Part shown: piece by piece, positions 11,266 to 20,649 of the stretch
Position numbering within the stretch: position 1 is the first letter of the stretch
How the letters are laid out: every line of letters begins with the position of its first letter
Assembly: GCA_037043015.1 (NCBI GenBank)
Contig: CM073322.1
Coordinates: forward strand, 6,025,601 to 6,089,600
DNA length: 64,000 nt
Source of the DNA: Bryum argenteum
Lineage: Eukaryota > Streptophyta > Bryopsida > Bryales > Bryaceae
Direction of reading: 5' to 3'
Notes under the pieces: generated by a model
What the model saw: the letters and a program-made list of their open reading frames with translations, nothing else
Told to the model about the DNA's origin: nothing
The model's database searches: none
Position numbers and translations under genes: made by a program

Positions 11266-12140
11266 TCGGCTTCCGGCCGACACGCTTCATGTGAGCCTCC
11301 CTCGCATCCTCCCACTCTATGACGGACCTGCTCTGCACTTGTCGGCTGCCGGCCGATACTGATCTCATATGCTTTCCCACCAGCAACTCCGACCTCCTAT
11401 CGGCTGCCGGCCGACACCACGCTCTACCCGCTGGTTCTTATCCGACTCACCTCACTACTGCGATTAGTGTCTATAATCCGTGCATACCCGTTGTGTTTTT
11501 GCTTCGGCATACTCATCATTATCAATATGCTACAGCTCATTCCATTACTCTTGTTTTCGGTCTTCCCTATCCATGACAGTTGATTGGAGTATATTCATCG
11601 TTTTCACGATTGTAGCGTTCATTGGTTGCTTTGTTGTACTTCCTCCTTCTCTATAGTTTACTGTTTCTCGGCTGGCGGCCGATAAGTGACTTAGCTACCT
11701 ATGGCTTTCCGATACACTTTATCCTACTCTCTCTTTAATGTAGCGATCATTGTATCGTACACTTTTAATGTACTCCGCTTTTCTCGGCTGGCGGCCGATA
11801 TTGGACTTTTCTGTTCATGGCATTGTATCCATGTATCCCTCTCAATCATATTGAATTGATCTGTGTATGAATGAGTGTGCAACCTTTTGGATTCCTTTTC
11901 TGAGCTGAGTTCTGAAATTGTTACTACTACTTCGTCATATTCCTTGGGCTTCTATCGGCGGCCGTCCGATACAGAATTTCAGCTAATGTGGGTTGGAGAC
12001 GGGAACTGTAGTCTACGGTCTAAGGTTCAGGGTTTAGGGTCTAGGGTTCAGAGTCTTTAGGGTTTAGGGTTTAGGGTTTAGGGTTTGGGGTTTAGGGTTC
12101 AGGGTTTAGCGGTTTTAGTTGTATTGGCCTTCGGCCGATA
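11266..12140. repeat. Array of dispersed TCGGC(T/G)GCCGGCCGATA palindromic motifs
   Basis: Copies, some with one or two changes, lie near 11266, 11342, 11400, 11668, 11784, 11954 and 12131, at irregular spacing in otherwise AT-balanced non-coding sequence. They follow the last coding segment of the decayed transposase. No gene is seen in this stretch. Confidence 0.8.
12019..12112 (+). repeat. Interstitial telomere-like repeat (TTTAGGG)n
   Basis: About ten perfect or one-off TTTAGGG units occur between 12019 and 12112. The Arabidopsis-type telomere unit supports a green-plant-lineage genome. It lies inside the motif array, so it is an internal tract and not a chromosome end. Confidence 0.9.
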
Positions 12141-12550
12141 TAATTTAGATAGTTTTTTGTTTTACATGCACTTTTCAATATATAATGCTTGAATTTCAAT
12201 ATATCTTGCTTGGTTTTCTATTATTTATTAATCTGCCATACATTTTGATACTTATGTTTTTAGTGAAAATATCCATAAGTTCGGAATTTGTCCATAATTA
12301 GTTAAATATCCGTTTTACACAAAGCTTAGTTACATCTATTTTACAAAGTGCCATATTCATTTGTACAATACTTGACAATGATTGGCTCTCACTTAAAGAA
12401 TGGATTCAACCAAAAGAATGGATTCAAAAGTGCCTACCATTTAGCATCACAAAAATGGTATCACAAAAAGTAGCATTTGCCTTGGTAGGATGATATGCTA
12501 TAGACTACATTCCAGCACTAAGTCATATCTCTTTAATCCACTACCATGGG

Positions 12551-13799
12551 TTATATGCCACTAGATTCACTATTGGAGTCACTACCATGATCTTGTGACA
12601 CACTTGTAGGAAGATCAATTATCTTCAAACGCTTCATATGAAGAACACGCTCTATCAAATGCTCTTGTACTTTCTTCATTTCGGCTTCATGCTCCCTATA
12701 GTCACCTTCTCTTAGATTTCGATCAGCCATTGCCAACTCCATGTGCAAAACAAAAGAGGAGAAAAGAAATACCAATGTGAGAATATTCGATAAAAATATT
12801 AAAAGCCGATACAAATGTAATAGATGATATAATTGCGAACTTACGGTATACACCAAAAATGATGCTCGATTCATGAGAAGTTTCACCAATCCATTCTTGG
12901 GGTACTTGGAGCCTATTAACACTTTTGATATTGCTCCATATAGAGCATCTGATTCGTATGGATCTTGAATATACACACTATAGCGCCACGTTTCTTCTAC
13001 AATATTATAACAAATAAGAACTGTAAGTACTAATAATTTCAAGGAATATGCTACTTTCGTGTAATCCTAAAGACTCTTCAAACTCAATTCATATAATACT
13101 TGAAGTGATTTGATATAAATATAATTGAAATAAGATATATCTACATATCTTCTTGCATTGTTGCAAGTTTGACCCTCCATACTTCTTTTACTTCGAAGGT
13201 GTCATTGGCGGGGGGTTTTGGAAAGTGTAAGAGGCGATAAAACTCCTCCTTCATCACTCTTATCATATGACCTCTAGCATCTTGAAATTTTCGAGAGACT
13301 CTGCTTTGGAGGCGAGGCTCCATGCTTGCTTGTGGTCCCATACTTGATTGAATTGCTTGCAGACATTAATGTCATCAAGAACACCAAAGTCTTCTAAGAT
13401 AGCTATCTTGATACTCTCCTGGCTTGGATGAATGACACTTCTTGAGGGATACTTTCCAGATAGGAAAGAACGAATGATTGCAGCCAATCTCCGCTGTCAA
13501 GTGAACATTCCAAATCAACTTATCTCAACATAAACCATCATTGATCCAAAGCATGTTAAGCAGCTAACATACAAGTGATAAATTCTAAATTATGTTCCTT
13601 AAAAAATAAAGGCATTGATTATCAAATCACAAACCTTCACATACTCCCATTGAGTATAAGGAGGAGGTGAAGTGTTCTCTCGAACAGCAGCAACAGCTAA
13701 CAAGTCAGTTAGCTTTGAAATTTGGTTGGATTGTCCTTTGGTGTCCTTTTTTAGTTTGTGAAGAAGAATCCGCTCTGAAGCGGAAATTCCATAAGCCAA
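12551..13799 (-). pseudogene. Decayed multi-exon gene, probably transposon-encoded accessory protein
   Basis: Minus-strand coding pieces read in order. An N-terminal exon at about 13637-13799 (through residues QWEYVK, then GT) is followed by an exon from about 13497 down to 13141, then a piece at about 12840-13000, then a C-terminal piece ending at 12551 with a Ser-rich tail. The second exon contains an out-of-frame switch around 13263-13340, so the gene is not intact. I do not recognise the family. The large share of introns, the frame break and the GAGC-rich terminus just upstream (13985-14046) suggest an old transposon. Confidence 0.45.
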
Positions 13800-13984
13800 A
13801 TCTGTAAAACAAAGAATTATGACAATTTCACTTCAATCACAGTTTTTAAAACTCAAACAAGTAAAACAAGTGCGCAAGACTATAGACTAAACTATATAAA
13901 CTAATGGCACATTGATCCACAATGAGATACAAAATTTTGACATACATAGGCATAGAGTTATAGAAAAAAGGACCAATGTGATTA

Positions 13985-14046
13985 CGGTGCGAGCGGTGAG
14001 CGGTGAGCGGTGAGCAGTGAGCAGATTTTTACGCTCATTGAGCAGA
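13985..14046. repeat. GAGC-rich subterminal repeat, transposon-end-like
   Basis: GAGCGGTGAGCGGTGAGC words are followed by GCTCATTGAGCAGATTT. The reverse complement matches the sequences at 38590-38666 and 49118-49194. All three look like the same transposon terminus with internal direct repeats. Confidence 0.75.
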
Positions 14047-14111
14047 TTTCGAGGGAATATTCTGGTCCAAAAGTGAATATAAAATGATTTTATTCGAACA
14101 AAATTTGTATG

Positions 14112-14258
14112 AGTGTACCCCTATAACCGTGGGAATGGTGCCGGTACATAACAATTTAGACCCTACAACCGTGGAGAATTGGAATTGGAATTTAGACCAA
14201 TTGTCAAAACGCCACAGTTTTAAGGTTTAAATTCCAATCCAGACCCTACAACCGTGGT
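14112..14258. repeat. Three copies of a CCCTACAACCGTGG word
   Basis: Copies lie near 14115 (one change), 14162 and 14243 in short non-coding sequence between two transposon-like features. Its role is unknown. Confidence 0.6.
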
Positions 14259-14272
14259 AAATTGCCTCCATG

Positions 14273-14760
14273 AGGGCCGATTTACACCTAGGGGACGGGC
14301 CAATTCAGCCCGTTTGAGGGCTGAAATCCTCACTCGTGATTGGCCGAAAGGCAAAAATTAGGCTCAACCCCCTTACACCTAAAGGCCGGGCCAATTTGGT
14401 GGCAGAATTTTTTTAATCAAGAAATGCAAGTTCTGACATGGCCTGAGCTCGGTGAATTGGGTGCATCGAGAATGGAAAGCCAATGTCAGATTTGTCTAAA
14501 AAAAACCTTTTATTGTTTTTAACAATTTTTTTTCACCAAATCAAATCCGTCCATTTTTTGAGAAGTGCTGAATTTTTTTGGACTTTATTGAATTGGCCCG
14601 GCTTCTTGGCCCGAAGGCCATTACATATGGGAAAATCAGCCCCCATTCTAATCATATTATAATGAGGACTTGAGGCCGGCCCCAACCCAAAAACGGGCTG
14701 AAATTTCAAGCAATTGGCCCCAAGAAAACTTGGCCCGGCCCCTAGGTGTGAATCGGCCCT
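14273..14760. mobile_element. MITE-like element, 488 bp
   Basis: The left end AGGGCCGATTTACACCTAGG and the right end (reverse complement AGGGCCGATTCACACCTAGG) match for about 28 bases with two changes. Related words (TTACACCTAAAGGCCGGGCC near 14371) recur inside. No protein is recognisable and no clear target duplication is seen. Confidence 0.8.
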
Positions 14761-15072
14761 AAATCAGCTGTTTGCCTATCGACCCTTTAAGGCCGAGCCT
14801 GATTTTGAGGGCTGCATGACAGTGGATGGCACTGCGTGAATTTTTCAAGTTATACAGTCTACCGACAAGCTCACACTTCGGCACCCCTAAAATGCTGAAT
14901 TGGAGCTGAAACAAATTTCTTATTTTCCGTGTGGAGGCCGGTCCCAGCATCATCGTGTCTAAAAAATCAATCTCGATTATAAAACCGGCCGGCCAGTGAA
15001 CACGCCCCATGTACCGTGACGTTGGTGAAGTAAAGAGCATGGTCTTGGTACAAGATGTCGGTGCTCATTGTA

Positions 15073-15587
15073 ATGTTGAACTTCATGAGAGGGGATGGGT
15101 CAAGTGATAAGGAGTGTCGGAGTGTCGGTGAATACGTCCCACTTAGTTGTCCCGTGTTGGTGCTCATTGTGATTGCGGGTACAGATGGAAGGAAAGGATG
15201 CTCGAGTGATTTGAGTCCCTGCCGACCTCGTGAAAATGTAAGAGAATGCAGTGTTGCTCTGAGATTTTATGTCCATTGTCATGCGAAATTGTGTCGGTGC
15301 TGTGAAGTGTCGGATTCCAATTCGTTGTGATGTTGAACTTCATGAGAGGGGATGGGTCAAGTGATAAGGAGTGTCGGAGTGTCGGTGAATACGTCCCACT
15401 TAACTATGCCATGTTGGTGCTCATTGTGATTGCGGGTACAGATGGAAGGAAAGGATGCTCGAGTGATTTGAGTCCCTGCCGACCTCGTGAAAATGTAAGA
15501 GAATGCGATGTTGCTCTGAGATTTTATGTCCATTGTCATGCGAAATTGTGTCGGTGCTGTGAAGTGTCGGATTCCAATTCGTTGGAA
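15073..15587. repeat. 257-bp tandem duplication upstream of the ADD gene
   Basis: The segment 15073-15329 is repeated at 15330-15587 with very few differences (for example TGTTGAACTTCATGAGAGG at 15074 and 15331). It ends about 240 bp before the proposed start of the ADD finger gene and may lie in its promoter. Both copies keep frames open on both strands, but the peptides are not recognisable. Confidence 0.92.
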
Positions 15588-15824
15588 TGTCGGTGCCTTC
15601 GAGGGTACAGTTTTGCAAAAGCTGCCGGTGCTGCCGGTCCGGTCGGCGCTGCCGGTGATGTGAAGATGGGTTGGTGAGGTTGGATGGGACTCCGAAGTGA
15701 GATCAATGAAATCCGGTGTGCTCTTGGTATATACAAGAATGGAAGAGCAGGTTTGCAAGCATCTCAAAGCAAGTCGTTGGCCATCTCTCATTCGAAAATT
15801 CTTACTCTTGCTGTTGTGGATCAA

Positions 15825-16262
15825 ATGGCGGGGCATTCGGCCGATTTCGATCCCTTGTATTTGTATTCTTGCATTGCCTGTGGGGAGAAAAAAATCCGTG
15901 CTTGTTTGTTGGAGCATCCTCGTCTCGGTGTTGGCATATGCATTTCGTGCAAACTTGTGTTGGACGACGTTGTATTCACGAAGAACGCTCAGTACGATGA
16001 TGAGCAATGCAATTGGTGTGGGGGAATTCAGTTTGTGATCCCGTGTGATTATTGTAACAAGGTGTGGTGTGCAGCGTGTATCGCACGGAACAAGGGAGAC
16101 GACTACCTGAAGGACATGACGGGCAAAAATTGGGGGTGCTTCAGCTACAACAAGTATGAGATAGTGCCTCTGCAGACGATTTGGGAGGATTTCGTGGAAT
16201 TCACTTCAGAAGCTGGTGATCGCAGCAGCAGTGATTTTGACAGTGATTCCAACTACGACTAG
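15825..16262 (+). CDS. Small ADD-type zinc-finger protein (145 aa)
   Basis: The proposed start at 15825 (MAGHSADFD) gives 145 residues. I prefer it because the related genes here also begin only 7-12 residues before the first zinc pair. The upstream ATG at 15684 would add 47 residues. Zinc ligands follow the ADD order: CIACG, then H-P-x-L...CISC, then DEQCNWCG, CDYC and CAACIARNKG. The CxWCG...CxxC...CxxCIxxNxG block is the hallmark of the ATRX-DNMT3-DNMT3L (ADD) PHD-like finger, which in animals reads unmodified histone H3 tails. The tail is acidic and serine-rich (SSSDFDSDSNYD). The gene is a single uninterrupted exon. The ADD assignment is fairly secure; a chromatin role is inferred from the family. 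Confidence 0.72.
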   Translation: MAGHSADFDPLYLYSCIACGEKKIRACLLEHPRLGVGICISCKLVLDDVVFTKNAQYDDEQCNWCGGIQFVIPCDYCNKVWCAACIARNKGDDYLKDMTGKNWGCFSYNKYEIVPLQTIWEDFVEFTSEAGDRSSSDFDSDSNYD

Positions 16263-16560
16263 CTGTTTGATATTTATAGCAGTTGCATTGCCACGACTCA
16301 CATTTGAAATGAGAGTTGGCTGTGAATGTGCTCGGATTTCTAAATACAAGTTTCAGTCTTCAGCATTGCTGAGGACTCCTCCTTGACTGCTTGACCCGAT
16401 GCTGTGAAGTTCAAGTCCACCGCGGCTTTTCTGTTTGATAGTAATAGTAGTTGTAAGGTCACGGCTTACATTTGGAATGTGTGTTGGCTTTGAATGTGCT
16501 AGAATTTTGAAATACATATTACAGACTTCGGCACTGCGAGGACCCTTGCGTGACTGCTTA
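16263..16560. repeat. Diverged 168-bp tandem duplication 3' of the ADD gene
   Basis: CTGTTTGATA recurs at 16263 and 16431. The following ~130 bp align with many substitutions (ACTCACATTTG... / GCTTACATTTG...). It starts at the stop codon of the ADD gene. Confidence 0.7.
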
Positions 16561-17250
16561 AGAATCCACAGAAGAAGAATGACGGTACCTGGAGGATAGT
16601 GAATGGGGATGGTAAGTATTTCGGAAAATCGAGATGATTTTCAAGAGGCTTGTATTTCAAGAAGGCAGGGAGGAAGTTAGCAACTCCTTCCTAGTAGAAG
16701 AATTCGGGATACTGTGAAGGTCTGATAACGCCGCTTATGAACTTGGGAATGCTAGCCTCATTGGGTACGATAAGTCCCAATGCTCTCATGTCATGATACA
16801 GCTGCTCAAACTGTATTGCCACAGCACCACACTTTGTGTTACCATATTTTCAATTGCGTGTAAATTACGGACACAATGAAAGCATTTTTGGACGCACATG
16901 TTTCTGCCTTGGCACGCGCCTACCCGGCCAATATTAGCATGTGCTGGACGTCAGTAGAGTTTGGCATTTAAGCAAGACCGAGCACATCATAAGTCCCGGC
17001 ATCCATAAGGTGGTGTTGCTTAAGTCTCGGCAATGGTCGGCTGCGCAGCAAAGTGCCGGCAGTGGCCGTGAAAGGGGGGCCGAGCATGCACCGCCGGCAC
17101 CTCCATGTGTCTACTGCCACCAGCCCAGCACCCGCCGCGAGTGGTCATGGGCCGGCAAAGTACGGGGAGCACCCAAATGTGGATCCCACCAGCGCCGGCT
17201 CACCATCTATGACACCGGCGGACCCTGAGCTTGCTCCGGCGAAGCCCATC
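16561..17250. other. Non-coding stretch, no gene seen
   Basis: Mixed composition that becomes GC-rich after 17030. Open frames here show no recognisable protein. Confidence 0.5.
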
Positions 17251-17257
17251 GTGGGAC

Positions 17258-17400
17258 CGGCGCACAAGGCGATGGACGTAGCGCCTGTTGGTGGGGCCAG
17301 CGCACAACGTGATGGATGTAGCGCTTGTTGGTGGGGCCGGCGCGGTGGACCTAGCGCGTGTTGGTGGGGCCGGCACACAAGGCTTTGGACGTAGCGCACT
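17258..17400. repeat. Short GC-rich tandem repeat, 33-40 bp units
   Basis: About four imperfect units share GTAGCGC and TGTTGGTGGGGCC. The words are spaced 40 and 33 bp (17286, 17326, 17359). Confidence 0.75.
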
Positions 17401-17576
17401 TGAAAATTCTAGAAATCTTCGTGGGAGATTATGATCTACTGACAAATAGATATTGTCTGACAAAGGAGTGGTTGACAAAGGAGTGGTTGAGAGATCATAT
17501 TATATAAGTATATAGAGTGGCCACGGAATGTTCATTTTTGTGTGCTCTTGGTGCTAGAACGCTGGGATTCTTTAGT

Positions 17577-17893
17577 ATGGCTTCGGTCACCCTCAGTGGT
17601 CCAACCTACGATTGTTCCGCTTGTGGGGATACTAGGTTTCAGATTTCCTTTCAGCAGCACCCCCGTCTTGCAGTTGGTCTCTGTTGTGAATGCCGTGCAG
17701 ACTACGCAAAGAAGAAGTGGACTAAGGTAGGAATGTCACAGAATGGAATGTGTAGTAGACGTCTTGTTGTCTGATGTTACAATTTCTGTTCAATATAATG
17801 ATCCCTCACAATTGGTGCCATTCGTGATCTACTTGTGTATGGCAGAATGTGGTTGGGAAGGAAGAGTACTGCAGTTGGTGCTTAGACCATCAC
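17577..17893 (+). pseudogene. Truncated ADD-type zinc-finger gene
   Basis: Exon 1 (17577-17726) begins MASVTLSGP and holds CSACG, then a histidine-proline and CCEC, aligning with the first half of the ADD gene at 15825. A GTAGGA...GGCAG intron (17727-17845) leads in phase to a second exon (from 17846) with EEYCSWC. After this the homology stops at 17893, before the CxxC and CxxCIxxNxG half. The break lies where a 32-bp direct repeat and a Ty3/gypsy fragment begin, so the gene was cut by a rearrangement. It has an intron where the intact gene at 15825 has none. It is related to the ADD genes at 36637 and 47147. Confidence 0.65.
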
Positions 17894-17951
17894 TACAGTA
17901 CTGCCGGATTCCAAACGACCATCACTACAGTACGGCCGGATTCCAAACGAC
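17886..17951. repeat. 32-bp direct repeat at the ADD / retroelement junction
   Basis: CATCACTACAGTACTGCCGG plus the following 12 bases occurs twice in tandem with one change. It marks the breakpoint between the ADD fragment and the retrotransposon fragment. Confidence 0.8.
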
Positions 17952-18185
17952 CACAATATCCGACCGGGAGGACTCGTACTGTTGTATGACAACCGCCATA
18001 AAGAATTTCCGGGCAAGCTTCACACAAGGTGGATGGGTCCTTATCGAGTGCAGGACGTCTACGCAAACGGCTCGTTGCAGTTAGCCAACCTGGCCGGAAA
18101 CCAGCTGGATACACGGGTGAACGGATCAAGGGTCAAGAAGTACAACTCAGAAAGTTTTTCGGACGAAAGTTCGGAATACGACTAA
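17952..18185 (+). pseudogene. Ty3/gypsy retrotransposon integrase C-terminal fragment
   Basis: This frame reads PGGLVLLYDNRHKEFPGK, then LHTRWMGPYRV and later TRVNGSRVKKY, ending at TAA 18183. That is the typical C-terminal end of Ty3/gypsy Pol (the SH3-like integrase tail). Everything upstream (protease, reverse transcriptase, RNase H and the integrase core) is missing. The stop is followed by a purine run and an LTR-like TGT start. The element is 5'-truncated or recombined. Confidence 0.85.
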
Positions 18186-18207
18186 GTGTTCGCGAGGGCG
18201 CTTCACA

Positions 18208-18223
18208 ATTGAAAAGGGGGTAA
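18208..18223 (+). promoter_or_regulatory. Polypurine tract before LTR start
   Basis: GAAAAGGGGG (18211-18220) lies immediately before TGTCGGACC at 18224, the expected order of plus-strand primer and LTR boundary in a Ty3/gypsy element. Confidence 0.65.
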
Positions 18224-18754
18224 TGTCGGACCCCGTTTTTTCGATTTTTGGCCATTATGTTCTAATGCGCATTAAGAATAAGTATAGTGTCTAGAATCCG
18301 ACCTATGTATTTGCTAAGCCGTATAGTATAAGGCAATTACGTTTTTACAAATAAAGGAATTAGTTAAACTCTAGTTTATGTTAAGTAGGACGGATTTGCC
18401 AATCCGTACTCTGTCCCCGTACGGCTAGGATGTGCTGTCAGAGGACGGATTAGGAGTTATGATGGTAGGTGAAGGACGGAGTGGCGAAGAATTTAATAAT
18501 GGCGAGAAATCTAGAAGGCGACTCCGTACGGGGAGGACAATTATGGCGGCGGACCATGTCATGATGGTCGGACTTAACTCCGCCCCCTCGATATAAGGCA
18601 ACCCGTCCGCCCTTGTCGCCACCGCCTCCTCGTTTTCTCGCCCCTTGTCGTCTTGCGCTCCCGCTCCGTCTTTCTCGCTTCCGTCCTTAGCCGCGATCCG
18701 CCCATCGGCCGACCTCGGCCAGGCGACTCTCTATTTCCTTGCGCACTTCTTTCC
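18224..18754 (+). mobile_element. LTR-like sequence, start of putative 3' LTR
   Basis: It begins TGTCGGACC directly after the polypurine tract. It carries GGACGGATT-type words (18389, 18437) and a TATA-like GATATAAGG at about 18589. The right end was not found. The same GGACGGATT words recur at about 21135, 21193 and 21330, so the LTR or its element may continue to about 21.35-21.6 kb and contain the two ORFs described next. Without a second LTR copy this cannot be settled. Confidence 0.5.
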
Positions 18755-19316
18755 GATGGCGAGAACGGCGTCCCACTTCCGCTCGGGAGCAAGAGGAGTC
18801 AAGATTTCCATCAAGCTCGTGTCGCCGTGTATTCCGATCGAGGAGAATGAGAAGAAGTCCTTGACGGAAGACCTCGAGAGGATGGGGTTAGCCGGCCTGC
18901 TGGATACGCCCGGGATTGCGCGACGCGAGATGGTGCGCGAGATCAAGGTCGGCGCGCCAAACCGATTCGAGGGGACGGTTAGAGGGAAGCCGCTTCCGGA
19001 CGGCCGAGCACTGAGAGTCATTTCGGCGGCCGACCGTAAACAACAGAGTAGGGTTGTGCGGCCGGAAACACAAGTGGGCGAAGAAGGCGTTCCACGGGGA
19101 TCCGCACAAGAACAATGGCTACTCGATCGAGGATTGCGGGAATCGAGGGAGCGCGCCGTCATCAAGTTTTTGGCGCCGATTATTCACGGAGAGAAGCCGC
19201 ACCGGATCACCGTCACGGTACCGCCAACACCGTCCTGGGCTCCTTGCGCGCGAACGGGAGACGGATCGGGGATGATCATCCGCGACTTGGTCGCCCGGCT
19301 TGGAAAACGTAGGTAA
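18755..19316 (+). CDS. Hypothetical protein downstream of LTR start
   Basis: The proposed start is MARTASHF at 18755, about 165 bp after a TATA-like box; the same frame is open from 18645. It encodes about 186 residues, basic and mixed in composition, ending GKRR at 19316. The family is not recognised and no zinc knuckle is seen. A short intron from about 19310 (GTAGGTAAAA) could fuse it to the next ORF, which starts in another frame. It may be a Gag-like or additional retroelement ORF, or a gene captured by the element. Confidence 0.4.
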
Positions 19317-20649
19317 AACCCGTCCTAGCCCTATTACTCCTTTTCTTTACCACCGCATGCTGAAGGAGGAGGTGCGACGGATGAGGAGGAGTCGAACTAT
19401 GAGATCGCTACCGCCGCCGCAAAACAACGGCGTGTTCGAGTCGGAGGAGAGTACGGATAGCAAGGCCGTGTACTCGGAAGAGGAGGAGGACGAGGTCGGA
19501 TCAGACGAAGGGGACGTTCCACCCGACGCACCAGAGGAGCCGGCTCCGGAGGCAACCCCACCGCGGACGCGTCCAGAGGTAATCATCCTTCCGTCCCCGT
19601 CCCCTCCCATAAATCCGACCGAGGCCGGAACTCAGACTGAGGGAGGACAGCCTTCGAGGCCGGTGGATGAAGGGGAAGTTACGGCCGATTGGGAGAACCC
19701 CATGAATCCGAACGACCCCCGACTCCCCCCACCTAACAGTCCGTCCGCCAATCACCCGGATCCCATGAAGCGAGCATGGCACCACTTCACGGAAGCCAGG
19801 TGCCAGTACTTCTTCTACCAAGGATTGATGGCAAAGCTATGCCAAGAGTTTGGGGTGAAGACATTGCTGGAGGTGAAACAGAAGTGGGACTCCAAGCCGG
19901 ACGAGGAGCAGTTCCGACAGATGGAGAAGCAAGTGACCAAGCTAATCCTAGAGAATAGACGTCTTCGCGAGACGGTCAGGAGAAGGGAGGAGGAACTCCT
20001 GGTCGGAAGGCAGGCCGTAATCACGGCAAACGAGCAGGTCGTAAAGCTCGTGGAAATCTGCGAGGTTCCGGCCGAGGTGCTGCAGAGGGCGAACCTGTTC
20101 GAGGCCGGAATCCTGGAGTCGGAGGTTTTCAAGGCGGAGACATTCAAGAAATTCCTCTTGGCGGCGAAGACGTACGCCACGAAAGTAGAGAAGAGCAACG
20201 CCGAGGTCAAGGTGCTGCTCGACGCCGTCCGGGAGCAGATGAAGGAGGTAGTGATGCCGGCCTTCACTTCTACTCCGACCAAGACTCCACGGCCGGATAC
20301 AACGAGGACGGATGCTGGGCCCTCAAGTCCGACCGACACGAAGGGCAAGGCGAAGGTGAAGACGGAGCCGGACGCACCCTCCCCAGCAGACTCGCCGGCC
20401 AAGAACACGCGCACCGCGAAGAGGAAGCTCACGGCCGAAGAATACGAGAAGTCTCCCGGGGCGCAGAAGCTTCATGACATCGGCCTCGAGCACTCCGAAG
20501 AGGAAGAGTTGAAGAGCGGAGACGAGACCAACTCCAGCGAGGACGAGTACGTGATAACCGATACGGGCAAGAGAGTGAAGGCAGGACGTATCGCAGCGAC
20601 GCCACTGAAGCGGCCGAAGCACGGAGTTAGTTCAAGGAGGAAGAGGTAG
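19300..20649 (+). CDS. Coiled-coil protein with acidic N- and basic C-terminal regions (449 aa)
   Basis: This is an open frame of 449 residues with codon composition like real coding DNA. An acidic Glu/Asp-rich segment (about residues 50-80) is followed by a Pro-rich segment, then a predicted helical coiled coil (about 180-310; QMEKQVTKLILENRRLRE, REEELL), a Ser/Thr/Pro/Lys-rich stretch and a basic C-terminus (KRPKHG...SSRRKR). No known domain is recognised and there is no CCHC knuckle. The start may be the MLKEEV methionine at 19357 if an intron joins it to the preceding ORF. It sits between LTR-like words, so it is either a retroelement ORF outside the usual gag-pol or a captured host gene. 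Confidence 0.5.
   Translation: MENVGKTRPSPITPFLYHRMLKEEVRRMRRSRTMRSLPPPQNNGVFESEESTDSKAVYSEEEEDEVGSDEGDVPPDAPEEPAPEATPPRTRPEVIILPSPSPPINPTEAGTQTEGGQPSRPVDEGEVTADWENPMNPNDPRLPPPNSPSANHPDPMKRAWHHFTEARCQYFFYQGLMAKLCQEFGVKTLLEVKQKWDSKPDEEQFRQMEKQVTKLILENRRLRETVRRREEELLVGRQAVITANEQVVKLVEICEVPAEVLQRANLFEAGILESEVFKAETFKKFLLAAKTYATKVEKSNAEVKVLLDAVREQMKEVVMPAFTSTPTKTPRPDTTRTDAGPSSPTDTKGKAKVKTEPDAPSPADSPAKNTRTAKRKLTAEEYEKSPGAQKLHDIGLEHSEEEELKSGDETNSSEDEYVITDTGKRVKAGRIAATPLKRPKHGVSSRRKR

Larger units (their letters stand above)
4857..11322 (+). pseudogene. Decayed DDE/RNase-H-like transposase gene (NKN...VGHTHEDID family), split by two insertions
   Basis: Plus-strand coding segments, in order, read as one transposase-like protein. 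They are: 4857-5729 (Cys-rich N-terminal part); intron 5730-6012 (GTAAGT...CCAG); 6013-6458 (CTEC, then an H-x-n-R region, then a D-x-M-D segment); 9078-9526; and 10153-11322. Around 9310-9520 the residues QLDN, KDNKNRF and GHTHEDIDAHFS are characteristic of a family of uncharacterised transposase/integrase-like proteins. I associate it with DUF7869, from memory. Removing the CACTA element at 6459-9074 and the MITE at 9527-10149, with one copy of each target duplication, keeps the frame across both joints. Two further frame changes, near 9300 and 9360-9371, remain, so the gene is broken. The C-terminal segment (about 10860-11200) has the WLGRV and EWW pattern usual after the catalytic domain. 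The true start is uncertain; an acceptor-like AG lies at 4919. Confidence 0.72.

Noticed and set aside
12019..12112. Telomere-like repeats considered as a chromosome end
   Set aside because: Unique sequence and genes lie on both sides, so the tract is interstitial.
19300..20649. Coiled-coil ORF considered as a standard Gag
   Set aside because: No CCHC zinc knuckle and no capsid-like pattern recognised, and it lies after the Pol tail and not before it. Left as hypothetical.
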